Shown here: one piece after another, positions 36,755 through 48,130 of the stretch | How positions within the stretch are numbered: the first letter of the stretch is position 1 | Layout: every line of letters begins with the position of its first letter | Source of the DNA: Impatiens glandulifera | Lineage: Eukaryota > Streptophyta > Magnoliopsida > Ericales > Balsaminaceae | Direction of reading: 5' to 3' | NCBI RefSeq assembly: GCF_907164915.1 | Contig: NC_061864.1 | Span: 1,538,389 to 1,602,388 of the forward strand | DNA length: 64,000 nucleotides | Translations under genes and position numbers: made by a program | Notes under the pieces: generated by a model | Told to the model about the DNA's origin: nothing | Database searches by the model: none | Seen by the model: only the letters and a program-made list of their open reading frames with translations

Positions 36755-37269
36755 GAGATGATAAGCTTTACAGATATATAAATTGTAAGTATAAAAATTG
36801 ATTATATATTTTACCGTAATATTTTTTTATTAATTCATTGTAATAATAATATATATATATAAATAAATAAATACTATTATTTATTATTTAATTAGATTAT
36901 AATAATAAATATAAATTCTATGAATATTAAAATTATATTACAATATATAAATAATAATATTAAAATTAAATGTAAAAATATTTTATATGTTATATATTTA
37001 TGTAATGATTGTATTAATAAAGAGCATAATTGTAAAACAAAAATTAAGTACTTAAATTTTATTTGTTATACAAATATGATTGAGATTTACTTAAATTATA
37101 TTTGATCTAATATAACTAAACGAGGTTTCATCTAGAGCCCATTTCCCCAATCCATATATAATTAATAAACCCATTAATACTATGAAGATGGAAGACATAT
37201 AGTATTGTACTTAAGACCGACTTTATATACACGTCATCTTATTTATTTATTATAGTTTTAATTAATTAG

Positions 37270-37870
37270 GGCTTGTTTGGTATAGTTTTTTGGATTTAAA
37301 TCACAATCTCACTGTCAAAAGTATTTTAAGCTTCTTTCCATTATTATATATAGAAATGTCAGTTAAACATATGTTTGATCCTCAGTTTAGTGGTTTCGTT
37401 AACCGAATTAGATATAAAAGGAGATTAAACATTATGGAGACTTCGTCCCATAATAAAGTTTTACTTTTGGTATTACGCAAACAAATGTCGTCGAACAAGA
37501 CTTTATGCGTTGACAAGATATGAATAGTTTTCATGTGATTTCATATAATTTTTTTTGGGAAAAATTTTAGGAGTCAAAAGATTATATCCAAGATCTCGTT
37601 TTTGAATGAAAGTTATTCAATGTGGAATTCTAACGGACAATATGTGCATGAAAAAAATTGTATTATGGTTAGTCGTATGTGTCACTAAGAGGTTGAATCG
37701 ACAACTCATTTATTTTTGTAATGTCGAAGGGTGACTAGTATTTTGAGTCTTGGGAGTTTGGACCATCCAAATTATTTTTTGGTGTATTATTTGGTTGAAG
37801 AGAAATTTTCGAACTTTTAATAATAGTAGTAAATATCGTTTATAATACTATTATATTAATTATGACTTTC
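37270..37870 (+). mobile_element. Degenerate LINE fragment (reverse-transcriptase zinc-binding region)
   Basis: Around 37674-37740 one frame reads RMCH, a stop, then EVESTTHLFL, a stop and CRR. This is the C..C / E-S-x-x-H-L-F-x-x-C pattern of the zf-RVT domain, broken by two stops. Upstream the frame at 37290-37523 is part of the same dead element and not a gene. The tail around 37790 resembles a Trp...Arg-Asn motif. Confidence 0.6.
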
Positions 37871-38054
37871 TGATATTCAATAAAATTTGTTGGTGGTTAA
37901 TTATTTTTCTAAAAAAAGGTACTAGTTCGATAATTTATGAAGAATTTCTTAAACCAGCTGAAATTACTAATGATTGTTGTAAAAATAGTTAAATAATTAC
38001 GAAGTGGACTTTTAAGTAAAAAATGAAATAAAAAATTGTAATCGAAAATTAGGC

Positions 38055-38063
38055 TATAAAAAG
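38055..38063 (+). promoter_or_regulatory. TATA box and CT-rich leader of the NPF6 gene
   Basis: TATAAAAAG stands 123 bp before the ATG at 38178. The leader between is rich in TTCTC repeats (38110-38155), typical of plant 5' untranslated regions. Confidence 0.65.
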
Positions 38064-38177
38064 ACACTCCATGTCCCATTTCTGACACACACACTATACT
38101 TTGATCCTTTCATCATCTTTCTTCTCATTTTCTCTTTCTCTTCTCTTCTCTCTTGTGCTTGTGTTTGTGTCAGAGCA

Positions 38178-40862
38178 ATGGAAGTTGAAGGAGCTAAAAC
38201 CTTCCATGATGCCTGGGATTATAAAGGTCGCCCTGCCCGCAAATCATCTTCCGGCGGCTGGATTAGCGCCGGAATGATCCTAGGTTACTAATTATATATA
38301 AACATTTTATTTATCTATTTATGAAATTAACTATGCTTAATTAATTTCATATTAATTAATTAATTAGGAGTGGAGATGTGTGAACGGCTGACCACGCTAG
38401 GAATTGCGGTGAACTTGGTGACCTACACAACCGATACAATGCACCTTGGAAATGCAACCGCCGCCAACACCACCACTAACTTCCTAGGAACATCTTTCAT
38501 GCTATGTCTCCTCGGCGGTTTCATCGCCGACACTTTTCTCGGCCGCTATCTCACCATCGCCATTTTCGCCGCCGTCCAGGCAATGGTAATTATTATCATC
38601 ATCATCATATTCATATTCCCAAAAAGATTTCATTTTTAACCTTTCAATTCATCACAGGGTGTCACAATCTTGACAATCTCAACCATAATCCCAAGTCTCC
38701 GACCGCCGAAATGCTCCGGCGAAAACCCAACTTCCTGCATTCCAGCCACCGGAAACCAACTCATGGTTCTATTCATAGCACTATATCTAACTGCTCTAGG
38801 AACAGGTGGGCTTAAATCGAGTGTATCTGGGTTCGGATCCGACCAATTCGACGAAACAGTGAAGGAAGAGAGAGCCAAGATGTCGTCTTTCTTTAACTGG
38901 TTCTTCTTCTTCATTAGCATCGGGTCTTTAGCGGCGGTTACTGTTCTGGTTTACATACAAGACAATATAGGAAGAGAATGGGGATACGGAATCTGTGCCT
39001 GCGCCATTGTTATCGGATTAGTTGTGTTTCTGTCGGGAACTAGACGGTACCGTTTTAGGAAGCTGGTTGGAAGCCCGTTGACACAAATAGCGACGGTTGT
39101 TGTGGCGGCGTGGAGGAAGAGAGGGATTGAATTGCCGTCGGATGCTTCTTTGCTTTTTGACATCGACGATTTGCCCGTTGAAGAATACAAGAAGAAGAAA
39201 CAAAAGTTACCTCACAGCAAGCAATTCAGGTAATTAGTTTAATCAATTTTCAATCTTTAATTTTATCTGTTAATTAAACTTTAAACCCATCAAAAAATTT
39301 CTTAAAGAATCATAGGAAAACCGTGTATAAAAGTTTGCATGGTACTTTTTACTTTTTATGGTTGTGAAAAAGAGAGTTAATAATTAACTATTATGATATT
39401 TTGTTATATACAAAAATAATGACTTTATTCAAAATTGGTTAGTAGCTAGTATATATCAGGTAATTTCAACTCTAAAGAATCAACATCGGATTTGAATCCA
39501 TGTGTCAGACAGCTAGCCAATATTAGAAACCACATTCATTGAACTATCATAATATTATTAATATTATGTAATTTAATTTTTCTTACCATCTTTAAATAGG
39601 TAATAATAATAATAATAAAATAAAATAGTTGGTGTGTGATCCAAAAAAGTATCAAATAATTATTATATATAAGACACGACTCACGGAGCCCATCTGCCAA
39701 CCCAAATCGGTATCCTCGGTCCTTGCACAAGCCTTCCCCACATACAAACTTCCAAACGGGACCTTCTTCACATACAGACACAGACAGAGCAATTCAAAGG
39801 GCTGTTTGATTGATACTTAATTAATAATAATATTATTATGGGTCCTCATTCTTTGTCTCTATTATTTGATATTTTCAATGGATGATTATAATTTGCAGAT
39901 TCTTGGATAAGGCAGCGATCAAAGACAGACAAATATCCGTTACCGCTGTAAACAAATGGGAGATTTCAACATTAACAGACGTGGAAGAAGTTAAAATGGT
40001 GGTTAGAATGTTACCTATTTGGGCCACCACCATTTTGTTTTGGACCGTCTATGCCCAAATGACAACTTTCTCCGTTTCTCAAGCCACCACCATGGATCGT
40101 AGCATCGGAAAATCCTTCGAAATCCCACCCGCATCCCTAACCGCCTTCTTCGTCGCAAGCATCCTTATCACCGTCCCAATCTACGACTTTATAGTAGTCC
40201 CCATAGCCAGGTTAATTAATTTTCATCTTATGCATCCATTATCTTAATTTATTAATTTGTTACAAATAATTTAATTGTGTAAGTAAATCCATCAACAAAT
40301 TAACAGAAAACTTCTGAAGAATCCGCGAGGCCTGACTCCGCTTCAATGTGTCGGGGTTGGTCTAGTCTTCTCCATATTGGCTATGATCGCGGCTGCCCTG
40401 ACCGAGGTCAAGAGACTTGACGTAGCCCGGTCTCATGGTCTGACTGAAAACGATAAGGCAGTGATCCCCATCAGCGTATTCTGGCTGATCCCTCAGTTCT
40501 TGTTGGTGGGGTCGGGTGAGGCGTTTACTTACATGGGGCAGCTTGATTTCTTCTTAAGGGAGTGTCCGAAAGGGATGAAGACAATGAGCACGGGTTTGTT
40601 TTTGAGCACTTTATCATTAGGGTTTTTCTTTAGTTCTCTATTGGTGACTATAGTTCATATGGTGACTGGAACAACAAAACCATGGTTGGCGGATAACATA
40701 AACAAGGGGAGACTTTATAACTTCTATTGGCTATTGACGATTTTGAGTGTTTTGAACTTGGTTTTGTATCTTTGGGCTGCGAAATGGTATGTTTATAAGG
40801 ATACGAGGCTCGCAGCCGAGGGGATAGAGTTGGAGGAAGAAGAATTCAGCAGCCATGCTTGA
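38178..40862 (+). CDS. NPF6: NRT1/PTR family (NPF6-type) membrane transporter
   Basis: Five exons, 38178-38283, 38368-38585, 38658-39229, 39899-40210 and 40307-40862, join in phase to 587 residues. The protein is a 12-helix proton-coupled carrier of the major facilitator superfamily, closest to the NPF6 nitrate transporters (NRT1.1, NRT1.3, NRT1.4). Helix 1 keeps the proton-coupling motif as E38-M-C-E41-R42. The block LGRYLTIAIF places Thr98 at the position of the regulatory Thr101 of Arabidopsis NRT1.1. The residue matching its nitrate-contacting His356 is Tyr350 (in FWTVYAQ), which argues against a direct NRT1.1 orthologue and for the NPF6.2/NPF6.4 side. RECPKGMK and NKGRLYNFYW near the C-terminus are family hallmarks. 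Likely in the plasma membrane. Substrate beyond nitrate is open. Confidence 0.95.
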
Positions 40863-41170
40863 AATTAAGAAGTTTAACCAATTATAATATATCAGCAGCC
40901 AGATTTTGGTCATGAAACATACACACAAACATAGAGATGGGTCTCTCTATCTCCACTTGATTAAGTCTAATAACCAATTACTACCTTCTTTGTGATGCTT
41001 TTTTGTTGGAGTGTTTAATGATCATGTCAACTCATGATGTTGTATAAAATTAAAGATTTCGATGTATGTATGTGATGATATATATTAATAATAATGAAAA
41101 GTTTTCGGGAATAATTAATTTATAATTCGATCACTTCTCTTTATTTGTTCATGTAAAGTTCTTTAATTTA

Positions 41171-41286
41171 GCGACGCTACGATTAACGCCAGCAATAAGC
41201 GTCGGTAATAACTAAGTAATTGTAGGTTTTATGCGACGCGGATTTTATTTTACATTTGCCCTTTTTAGCGACGCTTATTACTAATT
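41171..41286. mobile_element. CACTA-like subterminal remnant
   Basis: GCGACGC motifs recur in both orientations (GCGACGCTACG, AATAAGCGTCGG, GCGACGCGG, AGCGACGCTTATTAC) inside AT-rich DNA. Dense short GC-rich motifs like this are typical of subterminal regions of CACTA transposons. No terminal CACTA is seen, so this is a fragment. Confidence 0.45.
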
Positions 41287-42439
41287 TATTTAATTGTTAG
41301 CTATGTTAATACTATCTTGTTAGCTAATTTTAGTATCTAATAACGTTTTTAATATTCTGGTTTAAATACTGTAAATATATTAAAATTTATCTATGTTTAG
41401 ACAAGTGATTTCTGCACTGCAAAACATTACAATGACAGGACTTAAATATAATAAAATTTATAAAATGAATCCTTAAATATATAATTTTTTAATTTCAATT
41501 ATCAAAAATCAAACTTGCTTTTTTCATACATCATCAACATAAAAATAATCTAAAATTTAGTTAACTATAACATTAATTATCAACCATTAAAAACTTTTAT
41601 ATTGACAAGAAAATCATTACGAAAACCAAAAGTAAAAATGAAAAAGAAGAGAGCTCGTACTCTAGACTTTTGGACACCCAAAGCCCAACTTGTGATTGTT
41701 TTAAGTCTAATAGTATAAGCCCAACTTGATTTTACAGTTTTAAAATTAAAATAGTTATTATAATTTACAAATTAGTTCGTTTATATTATTTTATCTAAAT
41801 AAATAAATTTATATTAATAAATTAAAAAATATATTACTTATTTAAATAAATAAACTCATGTAATTAATTTTATAATTACAAATTATTTTAGTGTCATTGA
41901 TTTATTATTATTTAATTATAGATAACAATAATATTAAATACAACTAATATTCTTTTAAAAAATCTCAATTTTAATTTTATATTAATAATGTCTTAAAGAA
42001 TTATAATTGAAAATCTTAGTTAGTGACAAGGTGCAAGGAGAATTAAGGAAGTATTATTATTATTTAGAATGTGCTTGTTATATATATAATCATTTAAAAT
42101 AATAAGAAATAGCATTAAAAACAAAATTCTACACATGAAAAAAACCCACAATCAATAGTGGGTTACACAATTGCACTTAATTAACCGTGTTACAATGCAA
42201 TTTAAATGAGATCTATCAGTAGTGCTTCTTAATATCGACTTTTATCACTTTTTTTTTTTTTTTTGGCAAATAGCTTGTTTGAAAACGGCATAACTCTGAT
42301 AGTGCTGCTGCTTTCAAACAATGCAAAAAAAAAAAAAATGTGACGAGGAGAGAATAGACAAAGGCCATCCTGAAAGAAAAAAGGAGCCTGTTTGACTGAT
42401 TTATGCATAGCAGCTGCCTTGCCTGCCTCAAAACCTGAT

Positions 42440-42464
42440 TGGAATGGAATGGAATGGAATGGAA
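42440..42464. repeat. (GGAAT)n microsatellite
   Basis: About five perfect GGAAT units in a row. Confidence 0.9.
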
Positions 42465-42697
42465 TCTACAACATATTTCAGGTTCCTCCTTTTTATTTGG
42501 ATTATGTCAATCAATCAGTCAGTCAGTCTCCAATGAATTGCCAAGAAGGATCGATATCCCCATCGAGATCATACTCTCTGCAAATCATTTCATTTCAGAC
42601 ATGAAAAATGGCTTCATGTGAGATTAAGGTTTGTATATACCTTGAATGGGGGAATTAAGGGATGGAGGATGTGATGATTCATGTGAATAGTTACTAT

Positions 42698-45600
42698 TCA
42701 GGATGATGATGTTTTAGCTGCTTTATGAGAAGAAGAAGAAGAACACTCCAGACTTTCTTCACTGTTAAGCTCGCCAAATATATTAGGACATCCATCCCAT
42801 TCTCCATTCTCTCGTGCTTCCCAGTAACCGCCAACATATCGGAATGTTCCATTTTCTGATGATGATGATGATTCTCTGTGGAACCATCTTGGCTTCCATC
42901 CATTTTCTTGCAGCTTACTTGACTGCACACACACACAAAAAAAGAAACTGACTGAATCATGAAATCAAGAAATTTATAAAATAAAATAAAATATGGAAGC
43001 TATAGTAATAAAAATACCATCCTCTGTCGCCTCTCCAACCTCAATTTCTCTCCATTTGCCTTCTCGTACTCTCCGTTCTCTAAATGTCTTTGGTCAGGAC
43101 GGAGTCTCGAATCAGTAGGAGGCAACTTTTCCTTCATCAAAACCAGATATACAATTAGATAACCAGAAACTGATATTTTCTGAATTTAAATTTGAACAAT
43201 TTTTTATACCTTCAAACCTTGTGTAATCTCATTCAACGTAATTGCAAACGATGTCAAGTTGTACCGTGTGAGATTCGATGGGGGATGGACTCTCTTCCAC
43301 AACAAATGTGCATCATCAGAAACTTCTTTGAGTTCTTTCCCTCCCTTTACATTATTAGTATTCCTATCACCACTGATGTAATAATACATGCTATCGTCCC
43401 ATTTACCAAATAATGTGGCAACCTTTTTTCCACTTATATCTTCGACAAATCCATTCACCTGTCAATTTTTACACCACAGAAAATTCTTTAACAAATTCCA
43501 GAGACGTCAACAGAATGCAAAAGAACAGGATATGCTTAGTTAACCTGGCGAGGGTTGCGATCGAGCATTGACTGTTCTTTGAATTTGAGTTTACAAGAAT
43601 ACTGGCGGTTACTGCGTATTTCCATGGTCCCGTGATGATCGCAATACAACTTTCCAAGAATAAGATTGTAGATTGATGTTGTTACCTAAGCATGTCAATA
43701 ACTACTTGTTAAACCACATTATTAAGAGAACCCCATAAACAATGATCACAAGTGAAAAAAATACCTTGCTCCATTGAAAAATCTCTCCATCACTAAATTC
43801 CAAGGTTAGAACACCCACAGGGTCGAGTTGAATTGATCGACCCCAAAATTTACTTCTAAGGTTGCTATCACCCCAGAATTTCCATCCCCTTCCTTCACAA
43901 TGGCATGCAATGAGTGTTGGGTGATGACTAACCTATTTCATGCATGAGAAACTCAATGAGCACGAGATAAAAATTGCTGCTGAGGTTAATTATATACACA
44001 TGAATTTACAATAAACAAGTGTTACTCAACTAATAAAGTTTCAGTCAACTAGTTGAATGAGAATATTATCGATGATAACCCTGATTTCAACTTTTGGTGG
44101 AATGATATTTATGAGGAACCCATCAGAAAGTAAGGAAAAAATTATTTCTAACATTGATCAGAACAAAGAAAATAAATATGTTAAGATCGCTAAATCAGAG
44201 CAAGGCATCAATGCTACAGAAGTTCAGCTACATGTCATTGGAGCAGTAATCTTTGATGTTGATTCTTGTTTTTCTCTGAGACCTCCTTAGTTTATCATTT
44301 GGATATATGCATTTTGATAATTTATGACAAATAATGTCATGACTTAAATTGTAACGATTGTTTGGTTTTTCCCCCTCGGTAGATGCGAATTTCGTGTTTA
44401 TAGTGAATTAATAAAAGGATCTCACTTTTCAAAAAAAATTGTTTCAGACATTTATACATGATGGTTCAAGAACAAAGTTGAGGCCCCCCTTCATCGGTAC
44501 CTAGTATGCGAAGATACTGACCTTTTCTGAGAAGAACCGAAGACCTTTATCAGGATAATCAGCCTCGTAAGTCTCTCCCAGTAAAGGGTTAAATGGTTTG
44601 CAGTGCCGACCTTCACATGAAGCATATCCAGATACGGCAAAAGCGGCAACATATAATATTCTCAGGAGACTGTTCCCCTATAAGTATAACAGGAAATTCC
44701 ACAAATTAGGAAGAGACTTCAACTTGACATAAACTGGCCCATCAACAGAATATGAAGCTTACTTACCTCTTTTCCATGCTTATATGCACGATCCAACAAA
44801 TACGAATATTCCAAGTCCTCAAAACATTTCTGAAGAGATGAGATTGGCTCATTAAAGTAAACAGGTAAACAAACTCGGGTAAGATCTTTTCCAACATTAT
44901 CTTTGATCATAGACCAAAGGCTAACGCCCTTTTCTTTCTCAGCAGGATCCGGAAGCTTCTTTCTCCTCTCAATTTCTACGTCCAAGGTCTCGATGTCATT
45001 AGTACACATTTCCTGTTCTTTAGTCTCATTAACCTCACCTGCACTAGGCCCAAAATCTATGGGCGGGTCAGAGAATTTTTCTGCTGTGTCAAAATAGTAG
45101 GTCTCTTCTTCGTCTGAAACTTCTTCAAGCTCTTGCTTGTCAATGTCATCAGATGAAGTGGTTGTGCTGCATTCTGTGATTTCAAAATAATGTTAAGAGT
45201 ACATTCATTTTCCATCATAAGCAAGTGCTATGCCATTTCTTTCTCAGCAGATTATGGGGAAATTTATTCATACTAGCAAGTGGCCAATAAGCAAGCATGC
45301 ATTTAATAGATCAAATTGTTTTTAAAAAGGTTAAAATTGGATATACTAGAATTGTCACTGTCGTCTTAAATAATCAATTACATGATTCTTTTCATCCCAA
45401 TAAAATGAAATTCACTTCTTCATTTTTTTCAAAAAGAAAAAACAGAGCATGCAAGACAAATATCACCAAAATTCAAAGATGGAAAAGTATACTAATGCCA
45501 ACATAACACTGAATATGGAAAAGAGATACAACAATCATACCGCTATATTTTGTATTCCTCAAAGAGGAGATATCATTCTTTATTAATCGGTAAGCACCAT

Positions 45601-47724
45601 CGTGTACCCCAGATCCTTCAGTTTCAATCTGAGCTGCCTGAATGAGCAAGAGAACATTCACTAAATTGATTTAGGAAGAGGATAGACCATTACTCTGTAA
45701 AAAAATGAAGCCTCAATGGCCATATCTGAGAGTCTATTCGTGCAGCTCTCTCAAACTAGGTTTTAAATGGAGACGTTATTAGGAAGTACACTCATAAGAC
45801 TCCTTGTGATCACTTGTACCCTCAGGAGATCACAAAAAAAAAACAGTAATAATCACTTTTGAATTTGGATGGACTTTGTATTTGGCTCTTTACTAGTGTA
45901 CTCAAACTAAAAATTATAACATGGAGAAAGTGGTCTTAAACAGACCAAATGTAGAACGTACGGTTATACCCTTTTCTTAAGAAAACTATAAATATGTAGC
46001 GACACCACCAGTAGGAACAAACCAAGAAGCAATAATTCATAAGTCAGTTAGTACCATGGAGAATGACATGATGACAAGCCGTGATGTTCCATTTTACATG
46101 ACTTGTTTGTTGGTCTGTCTATTAGAATCTTGGATTTTATTATCGAAATAAATTATATCTCATCATCATCATCAAATACTTAACTATATTTGTTTTATAA
46201 CATTTACATTATTTGAAGGAAGAACAGCAATAGGAAGTTACTTACCTCTAACTGCCTTAGAGTATCCAGCAAATTGGAACGCTCTTCGCAGAGAACGCTC
46301 AATTGGCCTTTAATTTCTGAAAACTCTGAGAGCATGATCTGCTCACAGTCGTGAACAAGGGGTTCGCCAAGTCCTTCCTCAAGCAAACGCTTCTTAAGCC
46401 TTTCGGTTGATATCTTTACATCCCTTGGTGGAAATGAGGATAGACCATCATTTAAGGGCCTGAAAGCAAATAGATTTCCAGTAGAAACCAGAGCTTCTAT
46501 CCAAGCCGCTCTATCTTTTTTCGATTTGGTCCTTAGGTGTAAGGTCTTGGTAGCCGTAAAGATATAAAATCTCCTGTCATCGGATTTACTCTCTCTAAAT
46601 GAAGACACCTGCTAAGAAAGTTATTAAATATCATCTTCTCAGTAAATCCCATTAACTGCTACCCAGAATCCAATTACTCATGATTAGGTTTATACAACTA
46701 TAGATGTTATAAATACCCTAAAAAGATGACACGAAATCTGCAGAGGAAAAGGGTTAATCTACAAGTGAAAAGCACCCGTTTGATCTCAGAGCACCGTGTT
46801 TCTATTTTTACAGCAAGAAACGACTCGGTTATGTAAAATATTTGGCAATGATGGAAGAAGAAGACGAGACAGAAGAAGACACAATTGATGTGAATAAGCG
46901 AGAGAATCAAGGAAAAGGAACTGTAAGTATATGCAGATGAAAATAAACAGCAGATCGGGATCGTGTGAAAGAACAAAATCACAAAAATCAGAACGGCAAC
47001 TTGATGTGACCACAGCTTATAACATAGGCCTACGACGTAGCATATCGTGGCACCTTTCAAATATACTGATGTGACCCACTTGAGATTAACTAGCAGTTGT
47101 AAATGGGTAAAAATGGAAAAAAAGTTAATGCTAGAGGTTGACGAAGAAAGCATGTTAAAATGGCATAATAAACTTCGGCCGGTCAATGGACCGGCGGACG
47201 GTAACCCAGATATCAAAGCAGAAAGACGGAATTGCCAAATAATATTGAATGAAGAAGAAGAAGAAGATATGAATATGATTTGAATTCCTCCTTCCTATCG
47301 AAATGCTTACCTTGAGATGAACGAGAGCCTTGCGATGCTTCCTCCTGCTACCACCGGAGATATCGAGACGGGATAGTCTATTGCAAGAGACATCTCCGAT
47401 CATCCTGACGTCCTCGCCGGAAGGAAATAGGTCAAGATTCTCCTGCCAATAAATCTTCGAGTAGGAGAGAACACCATTGCGGAGTAGAAACCACCTCGAT
47501 CTCCATCCTTTGCCGTAATTAGTCCATTTATAGAGAACGCCGGCAAAACTCGCATCAGATCCTAGCGGTTGACCAGCATTAATACCGTCAGATCCGCAGG
47601 AAACAGTCATCGTCGCAGGCAAACCGGAACACGTTCTCGTCGGCGCGACGTTCGGCGATTGGTCTCCGATCCCTGGACTCTCCAACGAAATGCAACACAG
47701 TGGATGCATTTCCTTGACTCGCAT
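42698..47724 (-). CDS. ORP: Oxysterol-binding protein-related protein (ORP1 class)
   Basis: Ten exons on the reverse strand, 47724-47311, 46608-46246, 45637-45541, 45173-44767, 44677-44522, 43932-43765, 43685-43545, 43458-43210, 43131-43018 and 42922-42698, join in phase to 777 residues (772 from a second Met at 47709, which plant relatives favour). A pleckstrin-homology domain spans about residues 56-180 ([19 protein letters not shown]), a helical linker follows, and the sterol/lipid-binding domain runs from about 370 to the end, with its fingerprint written EKVSHHPT (478-485) where many ORPs have EQVSHHPP. Family members exchange sterol and phosphoinositide at membrane contacts. An acidic run followed by YYFDTAE (317-323) is a likely FFAT motif for ER VAP proteins. 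The leader is CT-rich. Confidence 0.94.
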
Positions 47725-48130
47725 TGCTACGTTCGTTTAGTAAGTAAGTACGTACACGAACTAATATCGCCGATTATTACACCACACCGAATCAAATCGC
47801 CGTTTCACCTCCGCCTCCACATTTCCGCGTCATATTTCTTTACTTGCATATCTGCCGGCTAGGGTTCATTGTGAACCGATCAACAACAGAAAGAACAAAT
47901 GGGAAAAGAGTTGATGGAACTCTGAAAGTGATGATAGAGAGAGAAAGAGAAAGAGAGAGAGATTACTCAAATAAGGTGAGGTTTGTGCAGAGTCGATCCG
48001 ATTAGGAAAAGCGCAAAATACAGAGCTATATATGTGTGCAGAATTCAGCCTAATGGCAGAATCGTAATTAACTTCCACCATTGAAGCGGACTTTGCTTGC
48101 TTTCTTGCTTACTGGATGGATGACACCCTT
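47725..48130 (-). promoter_or_regulatory. Leader and proximal promoter of the ORP gene
   Basis: On the reverse strand this holds a CT-rich tract (GA repeats on the forward strand at about 47934-47960), typical of plant 5' leaders. No TATA box stands out. The forward-strand frame at 47569-47862 is a shadow of exon 1. Confidence 0.5.

Larger units (their letters stand above)
40863..42697. other. Convergent region between NPF6 and ORP genes
   Basis: Both genes end into this stretch. It holds a transposon-like cluster at 41171-41286 and a (GGAAT) run at about 42440-42464. Small frames at 42392-42621 cover the GGAAT run and are not supported as genes. Confidence 0.6.

Noticed and set aside
44057..44290. 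Forward frame of 77 codons
   Set aside because: It lies in an ORP intron, antisense, with no domain.
46707..47216. Reverse frame of 169 codons
   Set aside because: It lies in the first intron of the ORP gene, between exons that join in phase, and is a hydrophobic low-complexity frame.
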